DNA of 64,000 bases. It comes from Dokdonella sp041395345. GTDB taxonomy: Bacteria; Pseudomonadota; Gammaproteobacteria; Xanthomonadales; Rhodanobacteraceae. Location of the stretch: NCBI RefSeq assembly GCF_041395345.1, contig NZ_JAWLAR010000001.1, positions 62,001-126,000 of the forward strand. Direction: 5' to 3'. Below the pieces are notes generated by a model. The model ran no database searches and was not told where the DNA came from. It saw only the letters and a program-made list of their open reading frames with translations. This document shows positions 26,556 to 33,765 of this stretch, in pieces (the first letter of the stretch is position 1; each line of letters starts with the position of its first letter). The position numbers were made by a program, and so were the translations under genes.

Positions 26556-27644
26556 ATGCGCAAGATCCTTCACGTCGACATGGACGCATTCTATGCATCG
26601 GTCGAACAGCGGGATGATCCCTCGCTGCGTGGTCGGCCGGTGGTCGTCGCCTGGCGTGGTGCGCGCTCGGTGGTCTGTGCGGCGTCTTACGAGGCGAGGA
26701 CCTTTGGCGTGCGTTCGGCGATGCCGGCCATACGTGCCGAACGACTGTGTCCGGACGCGGTCTTCGTGCCGCCCGACTTCACTCGCTATCGTGCCGTGTC
26801 GCGCCAGGTGCGCGAGATTTTCCTGCGCCATACCGACCTCGTCGAACCACTGTCGCTCGACGAAGCCTACCTCGATGTCACCGAGAATCACGGCCGCCTG
26901 CCTTCAGCCACGGCGGTAGCCCGGGCGATCCGAGAGCAGATCCGCGAGGAAACTTCACTGACCGCCTCGGCCGGAGTTGCACCCAACAAGTTCCTCGCCA
27001 AGATCGCCTCGGACTGGAACAAGCCCGATGGCCTGTTCGTGATCAAGCCGGATGCCGTAAGAGACTTCCTGACGCCACTATCGGTCGGGCGAATCCACGG
27101 CGTCGGCAAGGTCATGGACGGCAAACTCGCCGAGCTTGGCATTCGCACGGTCGGTGACTTGCGCGCCCGTGATGTGCACGAGCTTGAGAGCCTTTTCGGC
27201 CGCTACGGTCGGCGACTGCATGAACTCAGCAACGGCATCGACGAAAGCGCCGTGACGCCCGACCGGCCGGTACAGTCGATATCGGCCGAGGATACCTTTG
27301 CCGAGGATCTGCCGCTGGCGGATCTCGAGCCGGCGATCCGCGAACTGGCCAGCAGGGTCTGGACTGCGAGCCGCAAGGTCGAACGCGTCGGGCACACCGT
27401 GGTACTCAAGCTCAAGACCCGTGAATTTCGCATCCTCACGCGCAGCCTGACACCAGCGACGATGCCCGAGTCCGCAGATGAACTGGCCACGCTCGCCCTG
27501 GCACTGCGCGAACGCGTGAACCTGCCTGAATCCACGCGCTATCGCCTGGTCGGGGTCGGCATCAGCAATTTTCGCGATGCCGACGAACTGGGAGAACAGG
27601 CTGGCCTGTTCGGTGGCGATGGCGATTCGACAAGCACTGGCTAG
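26556..27644 (+). CDS. dinB: DNA polymerase IV (Y-family translesion polymerase)
   Basis: Low-fidelity polymerase that bypasses damaged bases. The 362-residue protein has the Y-family start MRKILHVDMDAFYASVEQRDDPSLRGRPVVV with the metal-binding Asp in HVDMDAFYAS. Next come VVCAASYEARTFGVRSAMP and the catalytic SLDEAYLDVTE (Asp and Glu near 100). The helix-hairpin-helix region LTPLSVGRIHGVGKVMDGKLAELGIRTVGDL and a C-terminal little-finger domain follow. The tail NFRDADELGEQAGLFGG may serve as a clamp-binding motif (QAGLF). I see no LexA box upstream. The stop overlaps the convergent PGPGW gene by 4 bases. Confidence 0.95.
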   Translation: MRKILHVDMDAFYASVEQRDDPSLRGRPVVVAWRGARSVVCAASYEARTFGVRSAMPAIRAERLCPDAVFVPPDFTRYRAVSRQVREIFLRHTDLVEPLSLDEAYLDVTENHGRLPSATAVARAIREQIREETSLTASAGVAPNKFLAKIASDWNKPDGLFVIKPDAVRDFLTPLSVGRIHGVGKVMDGKLAELGIRTVGDLRARDVHELESLFGRYGRRLHELSNGIDESAVTPDRPVQSISAEDTFAEDLPLADLEPAIRELASRVWTASRKVERVGHTVVLKLKTREFRILTRSLTPATMPESADELATLALALRERVNLPESTRYRLVGVGISNFRDADELGEQAGLFGGDGDSTSTG

Positions 27645-27955
27645 CGTCGTCGCCGCGCACGCCAGGCTTCGATCTTTCGTGAAATCCAGACATCGAGCCG
27701 GTCGAGCAGGCGCGCCGCGAACAGTGACTCCTCTGCCACGAGCACGGCACCAAGAATCAGGGCCAGGATTCCGGGGCCGGGCAGGACGAGCATCGCCACG
27801 CCGGCCAGCATGATCAGCACGCCGAGCCCGCTGATCAGGACCTTTCGCACCAGACCACTCCTGCTTCCGCGGCGCAGTCGATAGCGAGTCACGAAACGGC
27901 GGCCCCTGGGGGTGGCTGCAAAGTGTTTCCATTGTCTGCGCACGCTGGCCGTCAT
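27641..27955 (-). CDS. PGPGW-motif transmembrane protein
   Basis: A 104-residue membrane protein starting MTASVRRQWKHFAATPRGRRFVTRYRLRR, with a basic N-terminus. A long hydrophobic region (about 33-72) follows containing the motif VLPGPGILALILGAVLVA, typical of the PGPGW family (here PGPGI). The tail RLLDRLDVWISRKIEAWRARRRR is strongly basic. Function unknown. Further in-frame upstream sequence is not supported by homology. Confidence 0.75.
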   Translation of the reverse strand: MTASVRRQWKHFAATPRGRRFVTRYRLRRGSRSGLVRKVLISGLGVLIMLAGVAMLVLPGPGILALILGAVLVAEESLFAARLLDRLDVWISRKIEAWRARRRR

Positions 27956-28096
27956 CGATGCCCCTGTACTTGTATGGTGCAAGAACCCGCACCCGGCGAA
28001 TGCTGGCCATGCATCGATCAGTCTGAACGTTTCAGGTGAACCGCTCCGAAATGACCGTGTTGTATGCTTGAAGTTCATCACGGCAAGGAGCTGGAC

Positions 28097-29092
28097 GTGA
28101 CGCGATTCATTGCATTGCTGTTCACCCTGATGGGTGCTTGCGCGGCGGTGGCGGCAGAGCAACCCGACCGCGTCCGGGAGAGCAGCGAAGGGCACTACAA
28201 CGCCAGCCTTGTCGAAAGCCTGCTCGCAGAAGGAACGCCCCGCGCGCTGGTACTGGCAGCGACGTCCCTGCCGTATGCCGGGAACCCAGCGGGCCTATCG
28301 CGCCAGGCTCTTCTGGATCGAGCCGCACAAGCCGCGCCAGATGACCCCTTCGTCCAGTGGTTCGCCGCACTCTACACCGCGCCCGCCACCACCTTGTCGG
28401 AACCGGCGAAAGCGGTGCTGCGCCTGGAGCCAGACAATGGAGCAGCGTGGATGTTCGTGCTTCAAGCCGCCAGCGAGGCAAAAGACGAGAACGGCGTTAC
28501 CGAAGCGCTTGCACATCTTGGTGCTGCGGCCGCCTTTGACGAGCACTATGCTGATTTCACACTGGCATGGATGGAAGCATTCCGGGCCCATCCCCGGCCC
28601 GCGCAGCCTGAACTCGACCGCGAGCAGGCCTTGGCCGAAGAGCCGCTGATCATGGCAATGGCACGAAGTACGGCGCTGGCCTTGCCCGCCTTCTCGAGCC
28701 TGATTTCCGCCTGCAGTGACAAGAGCGTCGACTTGCTTGCGGGCCGTCGCGATGCCTGCATCGCTGCGGCGCGCCTCATGGCAGGGCAATCCACGGCAAT
28801 CATTTCGCGCGGCATGGGCAACGCCCTGCTTCGCCGCAGCGGCGCTCCGCAAGCCGCCACCGCCATGCGCGACTTCGAATACATCAACTCTCGCTATGCG
28901 TTGCTTTCGAGCACGCTCGAATGCGACCCCGTCGAGTTCGACGCGTTCGAGGCCGACTGGATGGAAACGCGCAACGAAATCCAGGTCGCCGAACGAGCCC
29001 TGTTGCGAGACGGCCATCTGCTGCAGCCGCCACCGGACTGGCAGCCAGACGATGGGTCGCTGCCTCCAGTCGACAGGACAGGCTGTCACTAA
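28097..29092 (+). CDS. Hypothetical secreted protein, helical repeat type
   Basis: A 331-residue protein. The GTG at 28097 is preferred over an in-frame ATG at 28064 because AAGGAG lies 7 bases upstream and because it opens the signal peptide directly (VTRFIALLFTLMGACAAVAA). The mature part is Ala/Glu/Leu-rich and helical (e.g. SLLAEGTPRALVLAATSLPYAGNPAGLSRQALLDRAAQAAPDDPFVQWFAALY), as in degenerate TPR folds. Cysteines occur at LISACSDK, RRDACIAA, STLECDP and the final GCH. No family recognised. It lies 63 bases before the ParA-like gene, possibly in the same transcript. Confidence 0.7.
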   Translation: MTRFIALLFTLMGACAAVAAEQPDRVRESSEGHYNASLVESLLAEGTPRALVLAATSLPYAGNPAGLSRQALLDRAAQAAPDDPFVQWFAALYTAPATTLSEPAKAVLRLEPDNGAAWMFVLQAASEAKDENGVTEALAHLGAAAAFDEHYADFTLAWMEAFRAHPRPAQPELDREQALAEEPLIMAMARSTALALPAFSSLISACSDKSVDLLAGRRDACIAAARLMAGQSTAIISRGMGNALLRRSGAPQAATAMRDFEYINSRYALLSSTLECDPVEFDAFEADWMETRNEIQVAERALLRDGHLLQPPPDWQPDDGSLPPVDRTGCH

Positions 29093-29155
29093 ACCGACAC
29101 GATCCGCCCGCCTGTAGTACGCTCTCCCGCGCTGTGCAACCCGACGGAGGCCTAG

Positions 29156-29788
29156 ATGCTGAGAGTCCTGGTGGCGAGTTCCAAGGGCGGTTGTGGCAAA
29201 TCCACGATCGCGACGAATCTGGCGGCGCACTCTGCGCTCAAGGGCAAGGCGACCGTGTTGGCCGATGCCGACCGCCAGGCCTCAAGCAGCCGATGGTGCG
29301 AAAAGCGCGCTGTCCTCGATACCGCCGTATTGCCCATCGATGCCACGCGCAAGGGCTGGCAACAGCGTATCCCGGAAGACGCCGAGCGCGTCATCATCGA
29401 TTCCGGTGCCGGTATCCGGGCCAGCGAAATCGCGGAGTTTCTCGACGATGTCGACGCGATCGTGGTGCCGGTGCTGCCGTCCGTCGTTGATCTTGAGGCC
29501 ACCATGCCGTTTCTGGCCGATCTGGCCAGGCTGCCGAGAATCAAGAAAGGCAAGGTCGCCGTCGGCCTCGTGGCCAATCGCACCAAGCCCTGGACGAACG
29601 CCACCCAGCAGTCGCTGGAGGAGATGCGCGAATTTCCGTTCAGCGTCATTGCACAGTTGCGTGATACCCAGGCCTATTCGCTGATGAATGGCCTCGGCCG
29701 CAGCATTTTCGACTACCACTCCGAGATCGTGCGTTCGCATCAGCAGGATTGGGTCAAGCTGATCCGCTGGCTGAACAAGCAGGGCTAG
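29156..29788 (+). CDS. ParA/MinD-family ATPase
   Basis: A 210-residue P-loop ATPase with the deviant Walker A motif SSKGGCGKSTIATNLA (8-23), including the signature lysine of the ParA/MinD group. Two other family positions are changed. The second motif reads LADADRQASSSRW instead of the usual D-x-D-P-Q. The Walker B region reads RVIIDSGAGIRASEI instead of D-T/S-P-A/P. It keeps the tail PWTNATQQSLEEMREFPFSVIAQLRDTQAYSLMNGLG. No ParB or parS partner is nearby, so it is probably an orphan positioning ATPase rather than a plasmid or chromosome partition system. Confidence 0.85.
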   Translation: MLRVLVASSKGGCGKSTIATNLAAHSALKGKATVLADADRQASSSRWCEKRAVLDTAVLPIDATRKGWQQRIPEDAERVIIDSGAGIRASEIAEFLDDVDAIVVPVLPSVVDLEATMPFLADLARLPRIKKGKVAVGLVANRTKPWTNATQQSLEEMREFPFSVIAQLRDTQAYSLMNGLGRSIFDYHSEIVRSHQQDWVKLIRWLNKQG

Positions 29789-29962
29789 GCACCGCAGCGT
29801 ATTGCGGCGGAGCATGGAAATCGGTCCCGGCGTGCGCCGCTGCTCGCGCTCGCAGTCGACCGCTCTGGCGAGTACTTATTCAGCCAGGCCGGGAAAATTC
29901 GCTTCTGCTTGGGAATTGCACCGGCCATGCGGCATGATGCAGGCCTACTCCGAGGAGTCATC

Positions 29963-30448
29963 ATGTCAGTACGCCAGATCATCCTGTTGCGACACGCCCA
30001 CGCGGAACCTCCGGCTGGCTCGCAGACCGACGAGTCCCGGCCGTTGACGGAAGGGGGCGTGTGCGAGGCGCATGCGGCGGCGGACTGGCTCAAGGACCAT
30101 TCTGCGGAACCGGATGTCATTCTCTGCTCGCCCGCCGCACGCACCCGCGAAACGGCCGACTGCGTGGTTGAAAAGCTCCGCCATGCCCCTGGCAGCGTGG
30201 TCGATGGACGGATCTACGAAGCCACCCCCGGTGATCTGATCCAGGTGCTCGAGGAGCACGGCGACGCCGATTGCGTGCTTTTGGTCGGCCACAATCCAGG
30301 CCTGGAGACGCTGGTGGCCCTGCTCACCGACGGCACCTCGGACCAGGGACGCGGCATGCCGCCTGGGGCCATCGCCTGGCTGCATGTGGATGGTGATGCA
30401 CCGATCGAACCCGGATCGGCCAGCCTTCGGCACTTCTGGTGGCCATAG
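29963..30448 (+). CDS. sixA: Phosphohistidine phosphatase SixA
   Basis: Histidine-phosphatase-superfamily enzyme that removes phosphate from phosphohistidine, as on HPt domains or PTS components. The ATG at 29963 follows GAGGAG at good spacing; a longer in-frame start at 29909 is not needed. The 161-residue product begins MSVRQIILLRHAHAEPP with the catalytic RHA. Other parts are SRPLTEGG, LCSPAARTRETAD and VGHNPGLETLVALLT, which provides the second catalytic His. No two-component phosphorelay is adjacent. Confidence 0.9.
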   Translation: MSVRQIILLRHAHAEPPAGSQTDESRPLTEGGVCEAHAAADWLKDHSAEPDVILCSPAARTRETADCVVEKLRHAPGSVVDGRIYEATPGDLIQVLEEHGDADCVLLVGHNPGLETLVALLTDGTSDQGRGMPPGAIAWLHVDGDAPIEPGSASLRHFWWP

Positions 30449-30477
30449 GATTCCCGCTTGCCGGATGAGTTGACCGC

Positions 30478-31149
30478 GTGATCCCCAACGCACCTGAAGC
30501 CGCCCGCATGCACAGCACCGGATCGGGGCGGCGCAACCTCCTTGCCGATGCGTGGAAACTCGTGTTTGCCTGGACCTGGGCAACAGGCATTTCGCTTTCG
30601 GCAATGGCCGCCGAACCTGCTTCGACCACACCGGAATCCCGTTTCCTTCGCTTCGACAGTGTGCGTTCCAGCGCGTCGTTCGAGGTCAGGGTGCTGCTGA
30701 TGTTCAGTGTCGATGGCCAATTCGGCAGTGTCAGTGGTGGCGTACACATCGAGAATGAACAGGCCCGGGTCGAAGCCGCCATCGATGCGAATGCGGTCAG
30801 CATGAACCGTGAATCCAATGAAAAATGGGTCAAGTCGACGGAGTTCTTTGACGTCGACCGGCACCCGCAGATCTTTTTCGAGTCGGCCCCGTTCCCGCTG
30901 GACCAGCTGCGGCAGGGCGGTGCGCTGCCCGGCACGCTGAACATGCGCGGCGTAACCCGGCCCGTCGAATTCGTGCTTGAGCCCGCCAAATGCGAGCAGC
31001 CGGCACTCGATTGTCCGGTGGTGGCCCATGGCACCGTTCGACGCAGCGAATTCGGCATGACCACGCGCCGCGGCGCACTTTCGGACAAGGTCGAGCTGAA
31101 TTTCAGCATTCGCGTGTTGGCGCCCGCGGCTGGATCCGCTCAGCCGTGA
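30478..31149 (+). CDS. YceI family periplasmic protein
   Basis: A 223-residue exported protein starting at GTG 30478; an in-frame ATG at 30508 (MHSTGSGRRNLLADAWKLVFAWTWATGISLSAMAAEP) also gives a signal peptide. The mature part is a YceI lipocalin-like barrel: FLRFDSVRSSASFEVRVLLMFSVDGQFGSVSGGVHI, DANAVSMNRESNEKWVKSTEFFDVDRHPQIFFES and LPGTLNMRGVTRPVEFVLEP. YceI proteins bind isoprenoid-like hydrophobic molecules. The stop overlaps the GTG of the phospholipase-D gene (GTGA), so the two are coupled. Confidence 0.87.
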   Translation: MIPNAPEAARMHSTGSGRRNLLADAWKLVFAWTWATGISLSAMAAEPASTTPESRFLRFDSVRSSASFEVRVLLMFSVDGQFGSVSGGVHIENEQARVEAAIDANAVSMNRESNEKWVKSTEFFDVDRHPQIFFESAPFPLDQLRQGGALPGTLNMRGVTRPVEFVLEPAKCEQPALDCPVVAHGTVRRSEFGMTTRRGALSDKVELNFSIRVLAPAAGSAQP

Positions 31150-32996
31150 TCGGGGGCGACCGGAATTCGCTTCACGCGGCAGGGCGCGCCGCCCTGGTGC
31201 TGCTCTGCGTCCTCGGACTTCTCGGTGGTTGCACCGTCAATCGCCAGCTTGCGCGCAAGGCCGACCAGATCGTCTCGGAAACCCGCAACGACGAGCTCAC
31301 CTGTAACCGGCCGGATCACTGCGCCATCGACTCGCCCTACCGCAAGCTGGCCGACAAGGCGCAGGGGCCGGGCGCGGCTGAGAGCGAGACCCACTATGTG
31401 AACCTGCTCGAGCAAGGCGAGGATTCGCTGCTCCTGCGCATCCATCTGGTCCGCGCCGCGCGCACCAGCATCGATATCCAGACCTTCATCTGGGTCAACG
31501 ACGATGCCGGCAGGCTGCTGCTCGATGAACTGCTCAAGGCGGCGCGGCGCGGCGTGCGCGTGCGCGTCATCGCCGACCAGTTGTTTTCGCTTGAAGACCC
31601 GGCGCTATTGTCGCGCCTGGCAGTGATTCACCGGAATTTCGAGGTCCGCATCTACAACCCGACCTTCAACAAGGCAGTCACCCAGCCGCTCGAATTCGCG
31701 GTCAGCATCCTCTGCTGCTTCACCCGTTTCAACCAGCGCATGCACAACAAGCTGTTCCTCGTCGATGGGGAATTCGGCATCGCCGGTGGGCGCAACTACG
31801 AAAATCGCTACTTCGACTGGGATCCGGAGTTCGACTATCGCGATCGCGACGTTCTCGTCACCGGAGCGAAAGCCGGCCGCGAGATGCAGCGATCGTTCGA
31901 CCAGTTCTGGAACTACAAGCGAGCCGTGCCGCTGACCCGGCTGAATGACGTGAACCGCCAGATCGTCGCGGATTCGGGTCAGAGCCTGCCCTTGCCCACG
32001 CCGATCCGGCAGGTGGATCCCATGCGCGTCGGCATCCTCAGTGCACACGCGAGCAATCAGGCCGAGATTTCGCGGCGCTTCGTCGATGAAGCCTTGCGCG
32101 TCGAGAAGGTTGACTACTTTTCCGACGAGCCGCAAAAGCAGGACTCGGCATCGGACAGCAATTCCGAGCTTGGCGACCGGATCGAAGGCCTGATCGCCTC
32201 GACGGAATCGAACATCCTCATGCAGACCCCGTACCTGGTCCTGAGCAAACGCGCGCGACGCCTTTTTGGTCGCCTCAAGGAACAGGAACCACGTCCGCAA
32301 ATCATCGTTTCGACCAATTCGCTGGCAGCCACCGATGCCTTCTATGTCTATGCGCTGTCGCACAAGTACAAGAAGCGCTACCTCAAACTCGGATTCCGCA
32401 TCTACGAATTCAAGCCTTTCCCGGGCGATGCGGACCTGTTGATCGCCGACTACGCCCAACTGGGTGCCGGCGAAATCAGCGAACAGGGTTACCAGCGCTA
32501 CGGAAAGGCACCGCTCACAACGAGTGGCAGCGGCGTTCGGGTCGGCATGCATGCCAAATCCATCGTCATCGACGATCACGCGACCCTGATCGGCTCGCAC
32601 AATTTCGATCCGCGTTCCGACAACTACAATACCGAGTCGGGATTCATCATTCATGACGATGAAGTGGCGCGGCGAGTCAGCGCGGCCATCCTGCGCGATA
32701 TCGAGCCGCAGAACGCCTGGGCCATTGCCAAGCGCCCGCGCACCAACCTGGTCCATCGCATCAACAATGCCATTGCCGACTTCTCGACGGCCCTGCCCCT
32801 GTTCGACTTCTGGCCGTTCCGCTACGCGACCAGCTATGAACTCAATCCCGGCTGTAAACCGCTGCCGCAGAACGACCCGGATTTCTACGACTGTTATACG
32901 GCCGTCGGCGATTTTCCCGAGGTCGACTTGCCGTTGAAGACCATCTATACGCGCATGGCGACCGCAATCGGCGCCGGGGCAGTGGGTATTCTTTAG
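31146..32996 (+). CDS. Phospholipase D-family lipoprotein (cardiolipin synthase-like)
   Basis: A 616-residue protein starting at GTG 31146, which overlaps the YceI stop by 4 bases. It has a lipoprotein signal (AALVLLCVLGLLGGC) and two HKD catalytic motifs. The first is HNKLFLVDGEFGIAGGRNYENRYF at about 200; the second is HAKSIVIDDHATLIGSHNFDPRSDNYNTESG at about 469. Flanking pieces DIQTFIWVNDDAGRLLLDELLKAARRGVRVRVIADQ and ILMQTPYLVLSKRAR are typical. Cardiolipin synthase ClsC-type transferase activity is possible, but hydrolase activity cannot be excluded. Being a lipoprotein it probably acts in the periplasm. Confidence 0.9.
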   Translation: MIGGDRNSLHAAGRAALVLLCVLGLLGGCTVNRQLARKADQIVSETRNDELTCNRPDHCAIDSPYRKLADKAQGPGAAESETHYVNLLEQGEDSLLLRIHLVRAARTSIDIQTFIWVNDDAGRLLLDELLKAARRGVRVRVIADQLFSLEDPALLSRLAVIHRNFEVRIYNPTFNKAVTQPLEFAVSILCCFTRFNQRMHNKLFLVDGEFGIAGGRNYENRYFDWDPEFDYRDRDVLVTGAKAGREMQRSFDQFWNYKRAVPLTRLNDVNRQIVADSGQSLPLPTPIRQVDPMRVGILSAHASNQAEISRRFVDEALRVEKVDYFSDEPQKQDSASDSNSELGDRIEGLIASTESNILMQTPYLVLSKRARRLFGRLKEQEPRPQIIVSTNSLAATDAFYVYALSHKYKKRYLKLGFRIYEFKPFPGDADLLIADYAQLGAGEISEQGYQRYGKAPLTTSGSGVRVGMHAKSIVIDDHATLIGSHNFDPRSDNYNTESGFIIHDDEVARRVSAAILRDIEPQNAWAIAKRPRTNLVHRINNAIADFSTALPLFDFWPFRYATSYELNPGCKPLPQNDPDFYDCYTAVGDFPEVDLPLKTIYTRMATAIGAGAVGIL

Positions 32997-33079
32997 CCAG
33001 CGCGGCCCCGCACCGATTGACGCGCCCCCAAGCGCCGTCTAGTCTCAGCGCTGACTCTTTCCCCTGCGGAGCGGCATCC

Positions 33080-33649
33080 ATGTCCCTCGACATCACGATT
33101 CAACTGGCTGATGAGGACCTCGATCACTTTGTCGAGGCCATGAAACGCGCACAGGTCAAGGCAGCCGATCTGAGCCCCAAGGAGGTCGTCGAGGCCGCAT
33201 CCAGGCTGCTGATCGACGCGCCGGGCGGCAAGGTTCCCCAGTTCATCCAGGAACGGCTCGAGAAGCTCGACCAGATGTTGCAACTGGTCGTTGACGAAGG
33301 CTATGGCCTGCCCCAGGAAGACCGCGACCGGGTCCTGTCCTGCCTGGCCTATTTCGCCGATCCGCACGACATCATTCCCGACAATGTTCCGGTCATCGGC
33401 CTTCTCGATGACGCGATCATGATCGAGCTGTGCGTTCGCGAACTGGGGCCGGAAATCGATTCGTATGCGGATTTCGTGCTGTTCCGCAATCAGGAAGCGG
33501 CGCGCCGTGGTGTCGACCCGGCCACGTTGAAGACCGAACGCGTCGATTGGCTGGAGACACGTCGCCAGGAAGCGCATGAAGGCATGCGTCGGCGCCGTCG
33601 CGAAGGCTATTCCAGCAGTGGCGGCTTTTCGCTGTTCAAGGCGCGCTGA
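33080..33649 (+). CDS. YkvA/DUF1232 domain protein
   Basis: A 189-residue protein starting MSLDITIQLADEDLDHFVEAMKRAQ, chosen over an in-frame start at 33017 because family similarity begins here and GCGGAG precedes it. The DUF1232 signature is at about 98-120: VLSCLAYFADPHDIIPDNVPVIGLLDDAIMIELCV. The C-terminus is basic (EGMRRRRREGYSSSGGFSLFKAR). The family function is unknown. It is monocistronic, with a strong terminator 30 bases downstream. Confidence 0.85.
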   Translation: MSLDITIQLADEDLDHFVEAMKRAQVKAADLSPKEVVEAASRLLIDAPGGKVPQFIQERLEKLDQMLQLVVDEGYGLPQEDRDRVLSCLAYFADPHDIIPDNVPVIGLLDDAIMIELCVRELGPEIDSYADFVLFRNQEAARRGVDPATLKTERVDWLETRRQEAHEGMRRRRREGYSSSGGFSLFKAR

Positions 33650-33678
33650 TCGCCCACCCGCCCGTTCAAACCATGCAA

Positions 33679-33710
33679 CGAAAAAGGCAGCCGCGAGGCT
33701 GCCTTTTTCG
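33679..33710. terminator. Strong bidirectional rho-independent terminator
   Basis: A perfect 14-bp stem CGAAAAAGGCAGCC (33679-33692) and GGCTGCCTTTTTCG (33697-33710) around a GCGA tetraloop. A5 and T5 tracts at the ends allow it to work on both strands. It separates the plus-strand DUF1232 gene from the minus-strand RDD gene. Confidence 0.93.
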
Positions 33711-33729
33711 TCCTGGACAACGCTGATCA

Positions 33730-33754
33730 AGTGGCGGGTCCTAGACCCGCCACT
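33730..33754. repeat. Perfect palindrome AGTGGCGGGTC / GACCCGCCACT
   Basis: An 11-bp perfect stem with loop CTA, just after the stop of the RDD gene at 33766 and 20 bases from the strong terminator. A shorter relative, GTGGGTC-TCA-GACCCAC, lies at 59210-59226. Together they look like members of a REP-type repeat. Confidence 0.55.
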
Positions 33755-33765
33755 GCGGCACGCTG

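Noticed and set aside
31605..32756. 383-codon minus-strand open frame over the phospholipase-D gene
   Set aside because: The plus strand has both HKD motifs; the antisense frame has no recognisable domain.
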